In this document: in pieces, positions 1 to 6,234 of the stretch
Layout: each line of letters opens with the position of its first letter
Position numbering within the stretch: position 1 is the stretch's first letter
NCBI GenBank assembly: GCA_003488005.1
Contig: DNND01000144.1
Coordinates: forward strand, 1-7,798
Origin: Blastocatellia bacterium
GTDB lineage: Bacteria; Acidobacteriota; Blastocatellia; Pyrinomonadales; Pyrinomonadaceae
DNA: 7,798 nt
Direction: 5' to 3'
Notes under the pieces: model-generated
The model's database searches: none
What the model saw: the letters and a program-made list of their open reading frames with translations, nothing else
Told to the model about the DNA's origin: nothing
Program-made: the position numbers and the translations under genes

Positions 1-21
1 GCAGGCGGTACTGACTTCATG
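1..21. repeat. Truncated copy of the dispersed palindromic repeat (family A)
   Basis: Read on the minus strand, these bases match the left arm of the large inverted repeat at 2653-2673 with 20 of 21 identities (catgaagtcagtaccgcctgc against catgaggtc...). The window edge cuts it off, so the rest of the element presumably lies to the left. It keeps the extra A of the left arm (agtacc), which the right arm at 2716-2755 lacks. No coding role is visible. Confidence 0.75.
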
Positions 22-94
22 CCTTAACATGCACAGCAATAGACGTTCACTGGCGTAGTTATCTATCCGCAGTCGCAAGCCTCTTGAAATAATA

Positions 95-100
95 TACAAT
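95..100 (+). promoter_or_regulatory. Possible -10 box before the prepilin peptidase gene
   Basis: TACAAT differs from the sigma-70 consensus TATAAT at one position and sits in the only AT-rich patch upstream of the gene (84-100), ten bases before the ATG. No good -35 hexamer lies 16-18 bases upstream; GTCGCA at 72-77 matches at only three positions. The short distance would give a nearly leaderless message, consistent with the lack of a Shine-Dalgarno sequence. Tentative. Confidence 0.25.
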
Positions 101-109
101 GCTCACGGC

Positions 110-1003
110 ATGCATCTTTCCCTAATAGCGATCTCTCCGGACACCGGTCTAATCCCTCAACCATTCTTTTACATCGTCCTCGGCGTCGTAGGCGCGATCA
201 TCGGCAGCTTTCTGAACGTCGTCATCCACCGAGTGCCGCGCGAAGAGTCGATTGTTTTGCCGAGCTCGAAATGCCCTGAATGCAGCGCGGCCATCGCTTT
301 CTATGACAACGTGCCGGTGTTGAGTTACCTGATGCTGGGCGGCCGCTGCCGTAACTGCAAGACGGGCATTTCCGCGCGCTACCCGGCGGTTGAAGCATTG
401 ACCGCACTGCTTTTTCTTGCCACGGCCTGGCACGACGGCCTTAGCATCGCGCTGCCATTCGACCTTGTGTTTGTGACGGCTGTCACTGCGCTGCTTTTCA
501 TCGATGCCGAGCACATGATCCTGCCAAACGCGATCACGTATCCGGGAATGGTGTTCGCGCTGATCGCGCGCGTAGCTATTCCCTATCTCGCGGGCGCGCC
601 CCACTTTGACGACGTACCGATGCTGCTTAATGGTGTGCTCGCGGGAATGCCGCTTTGGGCGGCTTCGCTGATTGGCGCGCTGATCGGCGCCTTGATTGGC
701 GGCGGTTCACTGTGGCTGATGGGATGGACTTGGGAAAAACTGCGCGGCGTCGAGGCGATGGGCCTCGGCGACGTGAAGATGATGTTTATGGTCGGCGCTT
801 ATCTTGGCTGGCGGCTGACGATACTGAATATCTTTCTCGGTGTTTTATCGGGCTCAATAATCGGCATTGTGCTGATGGCGCGGCAGGGCAAACGAAACAT
901 GCAGATGCTTTTGCCGTTTGGAGTGTTTTTGGGAATTGGCGCTATTGCCGCCCTGCTCATCGGCCGGCAAATTGTCGAATGGTATGCGGGACAGTTTCGT
1001 TGA
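110..1003 (+). CDS. pilD: Prepilin peptidase, A24 family (PilD-type leader peptidase/N-methyltransferase)
   Basis: Polytopic inner-membrane aspartyl protease that cleaves the leader of type IV pilins and type II pseudopilins on the cytoplasmic side; PilD-type enzymes also N-methylate the new N-terminus. The 297-residue length is typical. In order it shows GSFLNVVIHRVP (32-43); the zinc-binding cytoplasmic domain with C55-x-x-C58 and C80-x-x-C83; SARYPAVE (88-95); the first catalytic aspartate D132 in FIDAEHMILP; and the second, D221, in MGLGDVKMM. Several hydrophobic helices surround these, including a glycine/alanine-rich one near 184-200. Having both cysteine pairs marks the bifunctional form rather than the short peptidase-only TadV/CpaA form. 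The ATG at 110 gives a natural N-terminus before the first membrane helix. No clear Shine-Dalgarno sequence precedes it. No pilin or pilus assembly gene is in the window, so the substrate is unknown. Confidence 0.95.
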   Translation: MHLSLIAISPDTGLIPQPFFYIVLGVVGAIIGSFLNVVIHRVPREESIVLPSSKCPECSAAIAFYDNVPVLSYLMLGGRCRNCKTGISARYPAVEALTALLFLATAWHDGLSIALPFDLVFVTAVTALLFIDAEHMILPNAITYPGMVFALIARVAIPYLAGAPHFDDVPMLLNGVLAGMPLWAASLIGALIGALIGGGSLWLMGWTWEKLRGVEAMGLGDVKMMFMVGAYLGWRLTILNIFLGVLSGSIIGIVLMARQGKRNMQMLLPFGVFLGIGAIAALLIGRQIVEWYAGQFR

Positions 1004-1024
1004 AATCATCTAAACGCTCGAATT

Positions 1025-1052
1025 GGTCTTTGGTCTTTGGTCTTTGGTCTTC
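1025..1052 (+). repeat. Heptanucleotide tandem repeat (GGTCTTT)x4
   Basis: Three perfect GGTCTTT units (1025-1031, 1032-1038, 1039-1045) are followed by a degenerate fourth, GGTCTTC (1046-1052). The array begins 22 bases after the prepilin peptidase stop codon. It is non-coding in the frame of either neighbouring gene. Heptamer arrays of this kind are prone to copy-number change by slippage. Confidence 0.9.
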
Positions 1053-1150
1053 GGACTTGGTAGTTCGTGGTTAGTGAGCAAGAGCCCCGAGAAAAAACCA
1101 AAGATTCCCAACCACATGAACAAAGTTCAAAGACCAAAGTCCCAAGACCA
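1045..1150. repeat. Imperfect inverted repeat built from the heptamer array
   Basis: Bases 1045-1058 (tggtcttcggactt) pair with 1137-1150 (aagtcccaagacca) at 13 of 14 positions. The minus strand of 1121-1150 reads as a run of diverged heptamers: GGTCTTG, GGACTTT, GGTCTTT, GAACTTT. Further weak complementarity inside the loop (gttcgtggtta near 1063-1073 against the minus strand of the 1110-1125 region) suggests that the whole intergenic stretch is one decayed inverted element. A transcript would form a long hairpin between the prepilin peptidase and kinase genes. There is no U-tract after it, so a standard terminator is not supported. Confidence 0.7.
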
Positions 1151-1177
1151 GCCGGTTCAACTTAGTATCAACCCTTG

Positions 1178-2638
1178 ATGACGAGATCTCGTTACCAATT
1201 CGGATTGTCGTTGCTGGCCGGTTTCTTTTTGCTGGCGACGCTGTTTGCGATTCTTCTCTATTTGTTCATTCCGGAAACTCCGGTCACGCGCGGCCCAATC
1301 CTGCTCGCAGCTTTTGTCGCAATTTTTTTGGGCTGCCTGCTGTGCCTCTTGTTTTTGTTACGCCGCCTGCTGCGCCCTTACCGGCAGCTCGTGGGCGAAG
1401 CAGAGAAGGCTTCGCTGACCGCACCTGCCAGTCACTCGCTGGATGAAGGCGAGTTCGTTTTGGAAACTTTCCAATCGGTCGTCGCTCAACTGCAAAAGCA
1501 ACGTGAAGTGCTCGAGGAGTTGCGCAGTGAAGCCAGCAAGCGTGCGGTCTCAGCCGAGCGCTTTAGCGAACGCATCGTCGCCAGCGTGCCGTCGGCACTG
1601 ATTGCCTTCGATGGCAACGGCCGCTCAATCGTTATCAACGAGCCGGGTCGCGCGCTGTTGGAAGTTGATGCCGGCGCGCTGGGTCAACCGGCCGGCACGT
1701 TGCTGCAAAACCTGCCGCAACTGGCCCAGATGGTCCAGCAGTGTCTCGAAAGCGGGACTTTATTTCGTCGCGAAGAGATCGAGGTAGTAATTAGCGATCG
1801 TCCGCCGCGGCGTCTGGGCGCCACCATCGCTCCCATCAACATTTCGCCTGAGCAGAATGAGCGTGGCGCGCTCTGTTTGTTGACCGATATCACTGAAGTC
1901 ACGCAACTCCGCGAGCAGGTAGCGCTTAAGAAGAATTTGGAAAGCCTGGGTGAAATGTCGGCCGGGTTGGCCCATGAATTCAAGAATGCAATCGCAGCAC
2001 TGCATGGCTACGTGCAACTGCTTCAGAATCTGGAGCTGGACGAAAAAGGCGCAGGCGTTGCGGCATCGTTGCTCGGCGAAGTTAGAAATCTTTCCGAGAT
2101 GGTCACGTCGTTTCTAAACTTTGCCCGGCCGCAACCGCTGCAACTCGAGGAAGTCGATGTAAATAAACTGATCGCCGAATGCGCCGGCGAACTGCGCCAA
2201 CTCTTCACGCAACTTCGCGTCGAACTCGTTATTACTGGGACTGTGAATACTGGGACCGCGGGCGTCCCGCCCGCTGCTGCGGCGGCAGTCATCCACGCTG
2301 ACGAACGCATGCTACGCCAGGCTTTGCTCAATCTGATCCGCAACGCCGCCGAGGCAATTCCCGACAGCCAAACCAATCGCCGCGTTGAAGTTTCCACTTC
2401 AACCGCGCGCGATCAGGCCGGCAAAGAATGGGCCAGGATTGAAATCAAAGACACCGGCGAAGGCATCGCGCCGGCGGATTTGCAGCGCATCTTCATACCT
2501 TTCTTCACGACCAAAACCAGCGGGCACGGCGTGGGCCTCGCATTGGCCCATCGCGTCATTACGCAACACGGCGGGACATTGACCGCGGCAAACTCAAAAG
2601 ACGGCGGCGCTGTCTTTACGGTTTGCTTGCCGGCTTGA
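1178..2638 (+). CDS. Membrane-bound PAS-containing sensor histidine kinase
   Basis: Inner-membrane sensor kinase that should autophosphorylate on histidine and pass phosphate to a response regulator not present here. Numbering counts the alternative TTG at 1175 as residue 1; the adjacent ATG at 1178 is preferred, though neither has a visible Shine-Dalgarno sequence. It has two membrane helices (about 9-32 and 41-62) joined by a loop of only eight residues, so an extracytoplasmic sensor domain is absent. Then come a HAMP-like segment (about 64-113, with DEGEFVLETF), a coiled coil, a PAS domain (about 134-240), the HisKA H-box LGEMSAGLAHEFKN with H267, and the ATPase domain with N-box NLIRNAAEAI (N386, N390), G1 box DTGEGI (D426), F-box IPFFTTK and G2 box GHGVGLAL. 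All catalytic motifs are intact. The layout resembles NtrB/AtoS-type kinases. An in-frame GC-rich repeat lies at residues 354-371, before the N-box. It is co-directional with the prepilin peptidase gene, 174 bases downstream. Confidence 0.93.
   Translation: MTRSRYQFGLSLLAGFFLLATLFAILLYLFIPETPVTRGPILLAAFVAIFLGCLLCLLFLLRRLLRPYRQLVGEAEKASLTAPASHSLDEGEFVLETFQSVVAQLQKQREVLEELRSEASKRAVSAERFSERIVASVPSALIAFDGNGRSIVINEPGRALLEVDAGALGQPAGTLLQNLPQLAQMVQQCLESGTLFRREEIEVVISDRPPRRLGATIAPINISPEQNERGALCLLTDITEVTQLREQVALKKNLESLGEMSAGLAHEFKNAIAALHGYVQLLQNLELDEKGAGVAASLLGEVRNLSEMVTSFLNFARPQPLQLEEVDVNKLIAECAGELRQLFTQLRVELVITGTVNTGTAGVPPAAAAAVIHADERMLRQALLNLIRNAAEAIPDSQTNRRVEVSTSTARDQAGKEWARIEIKDTGEGIAPADLQRIFIPFFTTKTSGHGVGLALAHRVITQHGGTLTAANSKDGGAVFTVCLPA
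2252..2274 (+). repeat. GC-rich palindromic repeat embedded in frame in the kinase gene
   Basis: Bases 2258-2264 (gcgggcg) and 2268-2274 (cgcccgc) form a perfect 7-bp stem with a 3-base loop. An overlapping pair, gggac at 2252-2256 and gtccc at 2264-2268, gives an alternative fold. In the kinase frame it reads GTAGVPPA and merges into a five-alanine run. A 9-base direct repeat (tactgggac, at 2233-2241 and 2248-2256, period 15) leads into it. The encoded stretch lies in the loop between a beta strand (RVELVI) and IHADERML, where kinases are usually shorter. From memory, similar GVPPA-encoding repeats are scattered through acidobacterial genomes. Confidence 0.7.
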
Positions 2639-2647
2639 AATTACTGG

Positions 2648-2755
2648 AGTGTCATGAGGTCAGTACCGCCTGCGGTAGCGGGTGGGTTTCTTCGTTTGTA
2701 ATCCGAAAAAGCCGGAACCCACCCGCTACCGCAGGCGGACTGACCTCATGACACT
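2648..2755. repeat. Large palindromic element, family A (41/40-nt inverted arms, 27-nt loop)
   Basis: The arms at 2648-2688 and 2716-2755 are perfectly complementary apart from one bulged A (near 2665, agtacc against agtcc), with a 27-base spacer. A smaller nested palindrome, ccgcctgcgg, lies at 2666-2675 within the left arm. A related arm occurs at 1-21. The element fills most of the gap between the convergent kinase and decarboxylase genes. A transcript from either side would form a very stable hairpin, so it could act as a bidirectional transcript end or 3' stabiliser. No T-tract follows either arm, so it does not match a standard intrinsic terminator. The paired-arm form resembles REPIN/BIME or MITE-like elements; no transposase is visible. 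Confidence 0.9.
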
Positions 2756-2778
2756 ATGACCTGGCTGAATAACATCAA

Positions 2779-4539
2779 CTAGAAACCTGCTGGAAAATAC
2801 TCTTCCCAGCGGCGATCGACTAACGCCGCAATGTCGTCACGAACGATCAATTCTTTGGGAAAGCCGGGCTTGGTGCGCGCGTCAATAACGATTGGGCCTG
2901 TGTATGACAGTTGGTGGCGAACGACTTTTGTATCGGCAGCGTAAATGTCACTCGCTGGTTCAAAGCGCGTCCAGGTGGACCACAGAAAATCAGATGTTGA
3001 ACGCGCCACTTTCGCATCATCGTGAAGAATGACTAAAGGCCAATCCCGCAACCAATCTTCTTTCGCAAGCCGCGCCGCCTGCTCCGCATCTTCGGCGTAA
3101 GACAACCCAGCGACCACCAGACAGCCACCGCAAAATACTTCAGCTGCCGTTACATCGCCGGGCAACTGGCCACGAAACTCGCGCGGCAAGTCGCGCTTTG
3201 CCTCACCCAGACCCAGCATCACGGCTTTACTGCCTTCATTCACCTTGCCGCTGGTGTAGTCGAGCGTATCCATCGACACGTTTGAAAAGATGAACAAGTC
3301 CGTCGCCGGGTTAAAGCGCGCCAACACATGTTCCAGCAAACGTGGGAAGTCATGAAGATCCTGCGGCGTGTCGGTGAGCAATAGAAACTTGGTTAACGAA
3401 AGCTGGCCCTCGCCAAGAATACGGAAAGCTGAGACCAGCGCTTCGCGGCCATAGCGTTCGCGCACGATTGCGGCGCAGAGCGAATGAAATCCCGTTTCGC
3501 CATAGGTCCACAAATCGCGAACGCCGGGCATTACCAACGGAAACAACGGCGACAACAAACTCTGCAGATAATCGCCGATGAAAAAATCTTCCTGGCGCGG
3601 CTTGCCGACCACCGTTGCCGGATAAATTGCGTCGCGACGATGAAAGACCGCGTCAACTTCAAACACCGGATAATCATGTTGCAGCGAGTAGTAACCGTAA
3701 TGATCTCCGAATGGACCTTCAGCGCGTCTCACGTGAGGCTGCGCTTTACCCACCAGCGCAAACTCGGCTGCCGCGGCTAATCGATGGGGGCCGCCAAGTG
3801 GGTTCTGCGTCAGCTTCAACTTTTCACCCGCCAGCAACGACGCCAGCACGAGTTCGGGAACATCTTCCGGCAGCGGTGCGATGGCTGCGAGCATCAACGC
3901 GGGCGGGCCGCCGAGAAATACCGTAACCGGCAGCGGCTGATTCATCTGTTCCGCTTCGTGGTAATGGAACCCACCGCCCTTCTGAATCTGCCAATGCAGG
4001 CCCGTCGACTTCGCGTCGTAAACCTGCAGGCGATAGATTCCCAGATTGTGCTTCTTCGTCAGCGGATTTTCGGTGTAAACAAGAGGTAGGGTAATGAATG
4101 GACCACCGTCTTCATCCCAGGTCGTCAGCACCGGCAACTCGTCAAGTCGCGCTGGTTGGTCCAGAACCTGTTTGACTGGCGCGCGCTGTGTGTTCTTCGT
4201 TCCCAGTCGCAGCATTTCCAACGCGAGTGAGCGATGCTGCCATAGTTCTGAGGGACGCGGCGGCAACAACGATTCTGCAACTTGGGCCAACTCGCGCACC
4301 AGCGCCTCCGGCTTTGGCCCAAAGGCAAGTTCAATGCGCCGCGCAGTGCCGAAGAGATTCATAACCACCGGATAGCGGCTTCCCTTGACGCGCTTGAATA
4401 ATAGCGCCGGCCCACCACGCTCGATCACGCGGCGATGAATTTCCGCGGCCTCGAGATAAGGATCAACTTCCGCTTCGATGTTCAGGATTTCGTTTTCTCG
4501 ATACAGGAGATCGAGAAATGTGCGCAGGTCAGGATGCAT
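2779..4539 (-). CDS. UbiD-family prenylated-FMN-dependent decarboxylase
   Basis: Cytoplasmic (de)carboxylase of the UbiD superfamily, which uses prenylated FMN and a divalent metal to decarboxylate aromatic or alpha,beta-unsaturated acids. Family hallmarks are NLGIYRLQVYD, then GLHWQIQKGGGFHYHEAE, and EGPFGDHYGYYS. The catalytic triad is readable as R170, E274 and D279 (numbered from the ATG at 4539). The spacings of 104 and 5 residues equal those of fungal Fdc1 R173/E277/E282 as I recall them; the last acid here is Asp. N165 of NLGIYR is the expected metal ligand. At 586 residues it is longer than E. coli UbiD (about 497) and nearer the roughly 600-residue decarboxylases annotated for futalosine-type menaquinone synthesis, so a menaquinone role is plausible but unproven. 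An upstream GTG at 4581 would add 14 residues. The ATG gives the usual family start (MHPDLRTFLDLL) and is preferred. No UbiX-type flavin prenyltransferase gene is nearby. Confidence 0.92.
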   Translation of the reverse strand: MHPDLRTFLDLLYRENEILNIEAEVDPYLEAAEIHRRVIERGGPALLFKRVKGSRYPVVMNLFGTARRIELAFGPKPEALVRELAQVAESLLPPRPSELWQHRSLALEMLRLGTKNTQRAPVKQVLDQPARLDELPVLTTWDEDGGPFITLPLVYTENPLTKKHNLGIYRLQVYDAKSTGLHWQIQKGGGFHYHEAEQMNQPLPVTVFLGGPPALMLAAIAPLPEDVPELVLASLLAGEKLKLTQNPLGGPHRLAAAAEFALVGKAQPHVRRAEGPFGDHYGYYSLQHDYPVFEVDAVFHRRDAIYPATVVGKPRQEDFFIGDYLQSLLSPLFPLVMPGVRDLWTYGETGFHSLCAAIVRERYGREALVSAFRILGEGQLSLTKFLLLTDTPQDLHDFPRLLEHVLARFNPATDLFIFSNVSMDTLDYTSGKVNEGSKAVMLGLGEAKRDLPREFRGQLPGDVTAAEVFCGGCLVVAGLSYAEDAEQAARLAKEDWLRDWPLVILHDDAKVARSTSDFLWSTWTRFEPASDIYAADTKVVRHQLSYTGPIVIDARTKPGFPKELIVRDDIAALVDRRWEEYFPAGF

Positions 4540-4551
4540 CTTGGGAGAGGG

Positions 4552-4557
4552 AGTATA
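4552..4557 (-). promoter_or_regulatory. Possible -10 box before the UbiD-family gene
   Basis: On the minus strand this reads TATACT, one mismatch from TATAAT, ending 12 bases before the ATG at 4539. A TTGAAG hexamer lies upstream but 23 bases away, too far for a standard -35. If real, transcription would begin only a few bases before the ATG, downstream of the alternative GTG at 4581. That agrees with the absence of a Shine-Dalgarno sequence and with choosing the ATG. Confidence 0.3.
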
Positions 4558-4592
4558 CCGCCTTATGAGGTCATGAGGCACTTCAACTGAAA

Positions 4593-4728
4593 GAGCGGGG
4601 GCATGCTCACCTTCCTGACCCCGAGAGATTGAAGTAGTTCTTGAATTCGATCTGAGAAACCTTCAGAGTCGGATTAGGTCACTTACTCAGCAGTCTCTCA
4701 GGTTGGGAAGGCGGGCATGCCCCCGCTC
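4593..4728. repeat. Long imperfect palindromic element, family B (39/38-nt arms, 59-nt loop)
   Basis: The left arm at 4593-4631 and right arm at 4691-4728 are complementary, with 14 perfect outer bases (gagcgggggcatgc at 4593-4606 against 4715-4728). Six substitutions and one indel follow. All six substitutions are transitions. The core contains the palindrome ggcatgcc-type sequence. It has no resemblance to family A apart from GC richness. It lies between the second M16 gene and the UbiD-family gene, both on the minus strand, so a readthrough transcript would fold here. The minus-strand bases after the hairpin (ctctttcag) are only weakly T-rich, so a terminator is possible but not shown. From memory, GGCGGGCATGCCCGC-like repeats are common in related genomes. 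Confidence 0.8.
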
Positions 4729-4743
4729 GTCGCGTTCGCTCAA

Positions 4744-6234
4744 CTACTTACTTGGCTGCTTTATCCGCAGCAGTGCGGAGTTCAAATCCATTTCCGCCAC
4801 CGGAATCACTTCCACCTGGGGAAACTGTTTGCGCAGCGCCGGCAGAAATTCTTTTGCATTGCCCACCACGATGATGCTCGAGTTGCTGGCGGCAAGATGT
4901 CCACCGGCAAATTTTTGCACATCGCTCGCTGTGATCCCCTGCACGTTTGTGATGTAACGGTTTATCTCGTCAAAGCTGATGCCGTAAAGCGCGAGCGACG
5001 ACACCTGCGCAACCAGCCCCGCAGCCGTTTCCAGGTTGCGCGCAAAGTTTCCCACGACTACTGCCTTGCGCGGTGTTAGTTCCAGGTCGGGAACGGCAGC
5101 CGATGACAAGCGATCGATTTCGGACAACAGAAGTGCAGCCACTTCCGCAGCCGATTGGTTTTTAGTTTGCGCCGAAGCCAGGAATGGCCCAACTTCGCGA
5201 CGCGTATCGAGCGTGCTGGCCGCGCCGTAACTCAGTCCGCGCTTGATTCTAATTTCCTGATTCAAACGACCCGAGTATCCGCTCAACATCGAGTTGGCAA
5301 CCAGGCCCTGGTAATAAGCGGGATCCTTGCGCTGAATTCCGGTGCGGGCCAACAACACCGCAGCCTGGCCGGCGTCCGGTTTATCAATAACTACGACGCG
5401 CGGGCTCGCTGAAGCCGGGAGCTTGCCGGCGGGCAACACTGGCATCGCAGTGGCCGGCTTAGCCCAATCCCCAAAATACTGTTGCGCAAGCTTGAAAGCA
5501 TTCGCAGCTTTCAAATCACCACCCAAAACCAGAATGGCATTGTCCGGACGATAAAAGCGGCCGTGATAAGTGACGACGTCCTGGCGATGGATGTTGGCAA
5601 TCGACTGCGGCGTGCCGGCAAGGGGTTGGCCGTAAGGCGCATCACCAAAGACGACACGCGCCGCTACATAACGCGCGATCGAACCGGGTTGGCCCAGCTC
5701 AACCGTCAGGTCATCCAATGTTTGCTGGCGCAGACGTTCAACTTCATCTTCTTTGAAAGTCGGCCGCCGCACTACATCGGAAAGAATTTCCAGTGCTGGT
5801 CCAAGCTTTGACGACATCACATTGACGGCAACGCGAGAAGAGTCCCAACGCGCGGATGCGTCCAGTGATCCGCCCAGCGCTTCGATCGCTTCGGCGATCT
5901 GAGTGGCGCTTCGTTTTTCGGTGCCCTTGGTCAGAAGGCTGGCGGTCATGTTGCTAAGGCCTGCCAACTCCGGCGGATCAACTTCACCGCCGTTCTTAAT
6001 CAACAATTGAGCGGCAACCAGCGGACTGCCCTTACGCTCAACCACAATCACTCGCAGGCCGTTCGCCAGCGTCTTCTCGACTGGCTTTGGAAACGTCGCC
6101 GAGCGCGGCGTTGCTGGTGGCGGCGGGGTAGCTTGGGCGGTTGCTGACTGAGCTTTCGTACTCATCGGAACCAGCAGAGCGACGAACAGCGCCAGCGAAA
6201 TCAGTGCAACATTACTAGTCTTATTGATCTTCAT
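4744..6234 (-). CDS. Exported M16-family protein lacking the zinc site (non-catalytic partner subunit)
   Basis: Pitrilysin/M16B-like protein, 496 residues, with an N-terminal signal peptide (hydrophobic core about 9-24, likely cleavage after A28 in TKA-QS) followed by a proline-rich linker (about 36-43). The M16 fold is recognisable from TLANGLRVIVVERKGSP, FYRPDNAILVLGGD and a C-terminal half with GYSGRLNQEIRIKRGLSYG. The HxxEH zinc motif is missing: the aligned stretch reads AGLSNMTASLLTKGT, so N95, A98 and S99 replace His, Glu and His. It does keep the C-terminal Arg/Tyr pair (R329 and Y336) used by M16 enzymes to hold the substrate backbone. This is the known inactive-subunit pattern of two-chain M16B proteases and mitochondrial processing peptidase alpha. 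Its ATG overlaps the stop codon of the upstream M16 gene by four bases, indicating translational coupling and a heterodimer. It acts in the periplasm or at the envelope; substrates are unknown. Confidence 0.93.
   Translation of the reverse strand: MKINKTSNVALISLALFVALLVPMSTKAQSATAQATPPPPATPRSATFPKPVEKTLANGLRVIVVERKGSPLVAAQLLIKNGGEVDPPELAGLSNMTASLLTKGTEKRSATQIAEAIEALGGSLDASARWDSSRVAVNVMSSKLGPALEILSDVVRRPTFKEDEVERLRQQTLDDLTVELGQPGSIARYVAARVVFGDAPYGQPLAGTPQSIANIHRQDVVTYHGRFYRPDNAILVLGGDLKAANAFKLAQQYFGDWAKPATAMPVLPAGKLPASASPRVVVIDKPDAGQAAVLLARTGIQRKDPAYYQGLVANSMLSGYSGRLNQEIRIKRGLSYGAASTLDTRREVGPFLASAQTKNQSAAEVAALLLSEIDRLSSAAVPDLELTPRKAVVVGNFARNLETAAGLVAQVSSLALYGISFDEINRYITNVQGITASDVQKFAGGHLAASNSSIIVVGNAKEFLPALRKQFPQVEVIPVAEMDLNSALLRIKQPSK

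Noticed and set aside
149..604. Minus-strand open frame of 151 codons opposite the prepilin peptidase gene
   Set aside because: Its charged, low-hydrophobicity product is typical of antisense reading of a GC-rich gene; the sense frame has full family motifs.
655..1074. Plus-strand open frame of 139 codons overlapping the end of the prepilin peptidase gene and the heptamer array
   Set aside because: It lies in another frame of a well-supported gene, its product has no recognisable motif, and its end is translated repeat.
2648..2755. Reading the big palindrome as a standard Rho-independent terminator
   Set aside because: The stem is far longer than usual and neither side has a T-tract directly after it. 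It may still stop transcription or protect 3' ends, but sequence alone does not show a canonical terminator.
3484..4375. Several plus-strand open frames of about 93-103 codons opposite the UbiD-family gene
   Set aside because: All are antisense to a gene with conserved catalytic motifs across this interval, and the products look like shadow translation.
4540..4581. A GTG start for the UbiD-family protein 14 codons upstream
   Set aside because: The extra residues (PHDLIRRYTPSPK) do not resemble the family N-terminus, no Shine-Dalgarno sequence precedes the GTG, and a possible -10 box lies between the two starts. MHPDLRTFLDLL matches the usual beginning.
4717..5079. Plus-strand open frames over the 3' end of the second M16 gene
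   Set aside because: They are antisense to a conserved M16 C-terminal domain and begin inside palindrome family B; no ribosome binding site or family resemblance was seen.
4744..6234. Calling the second M16 protein an active peptidase
   Set aside because: The zinc motif is replaced at all three key positions (N95, A98, S99), and no alternative HxxEH motif occurs in the chain.
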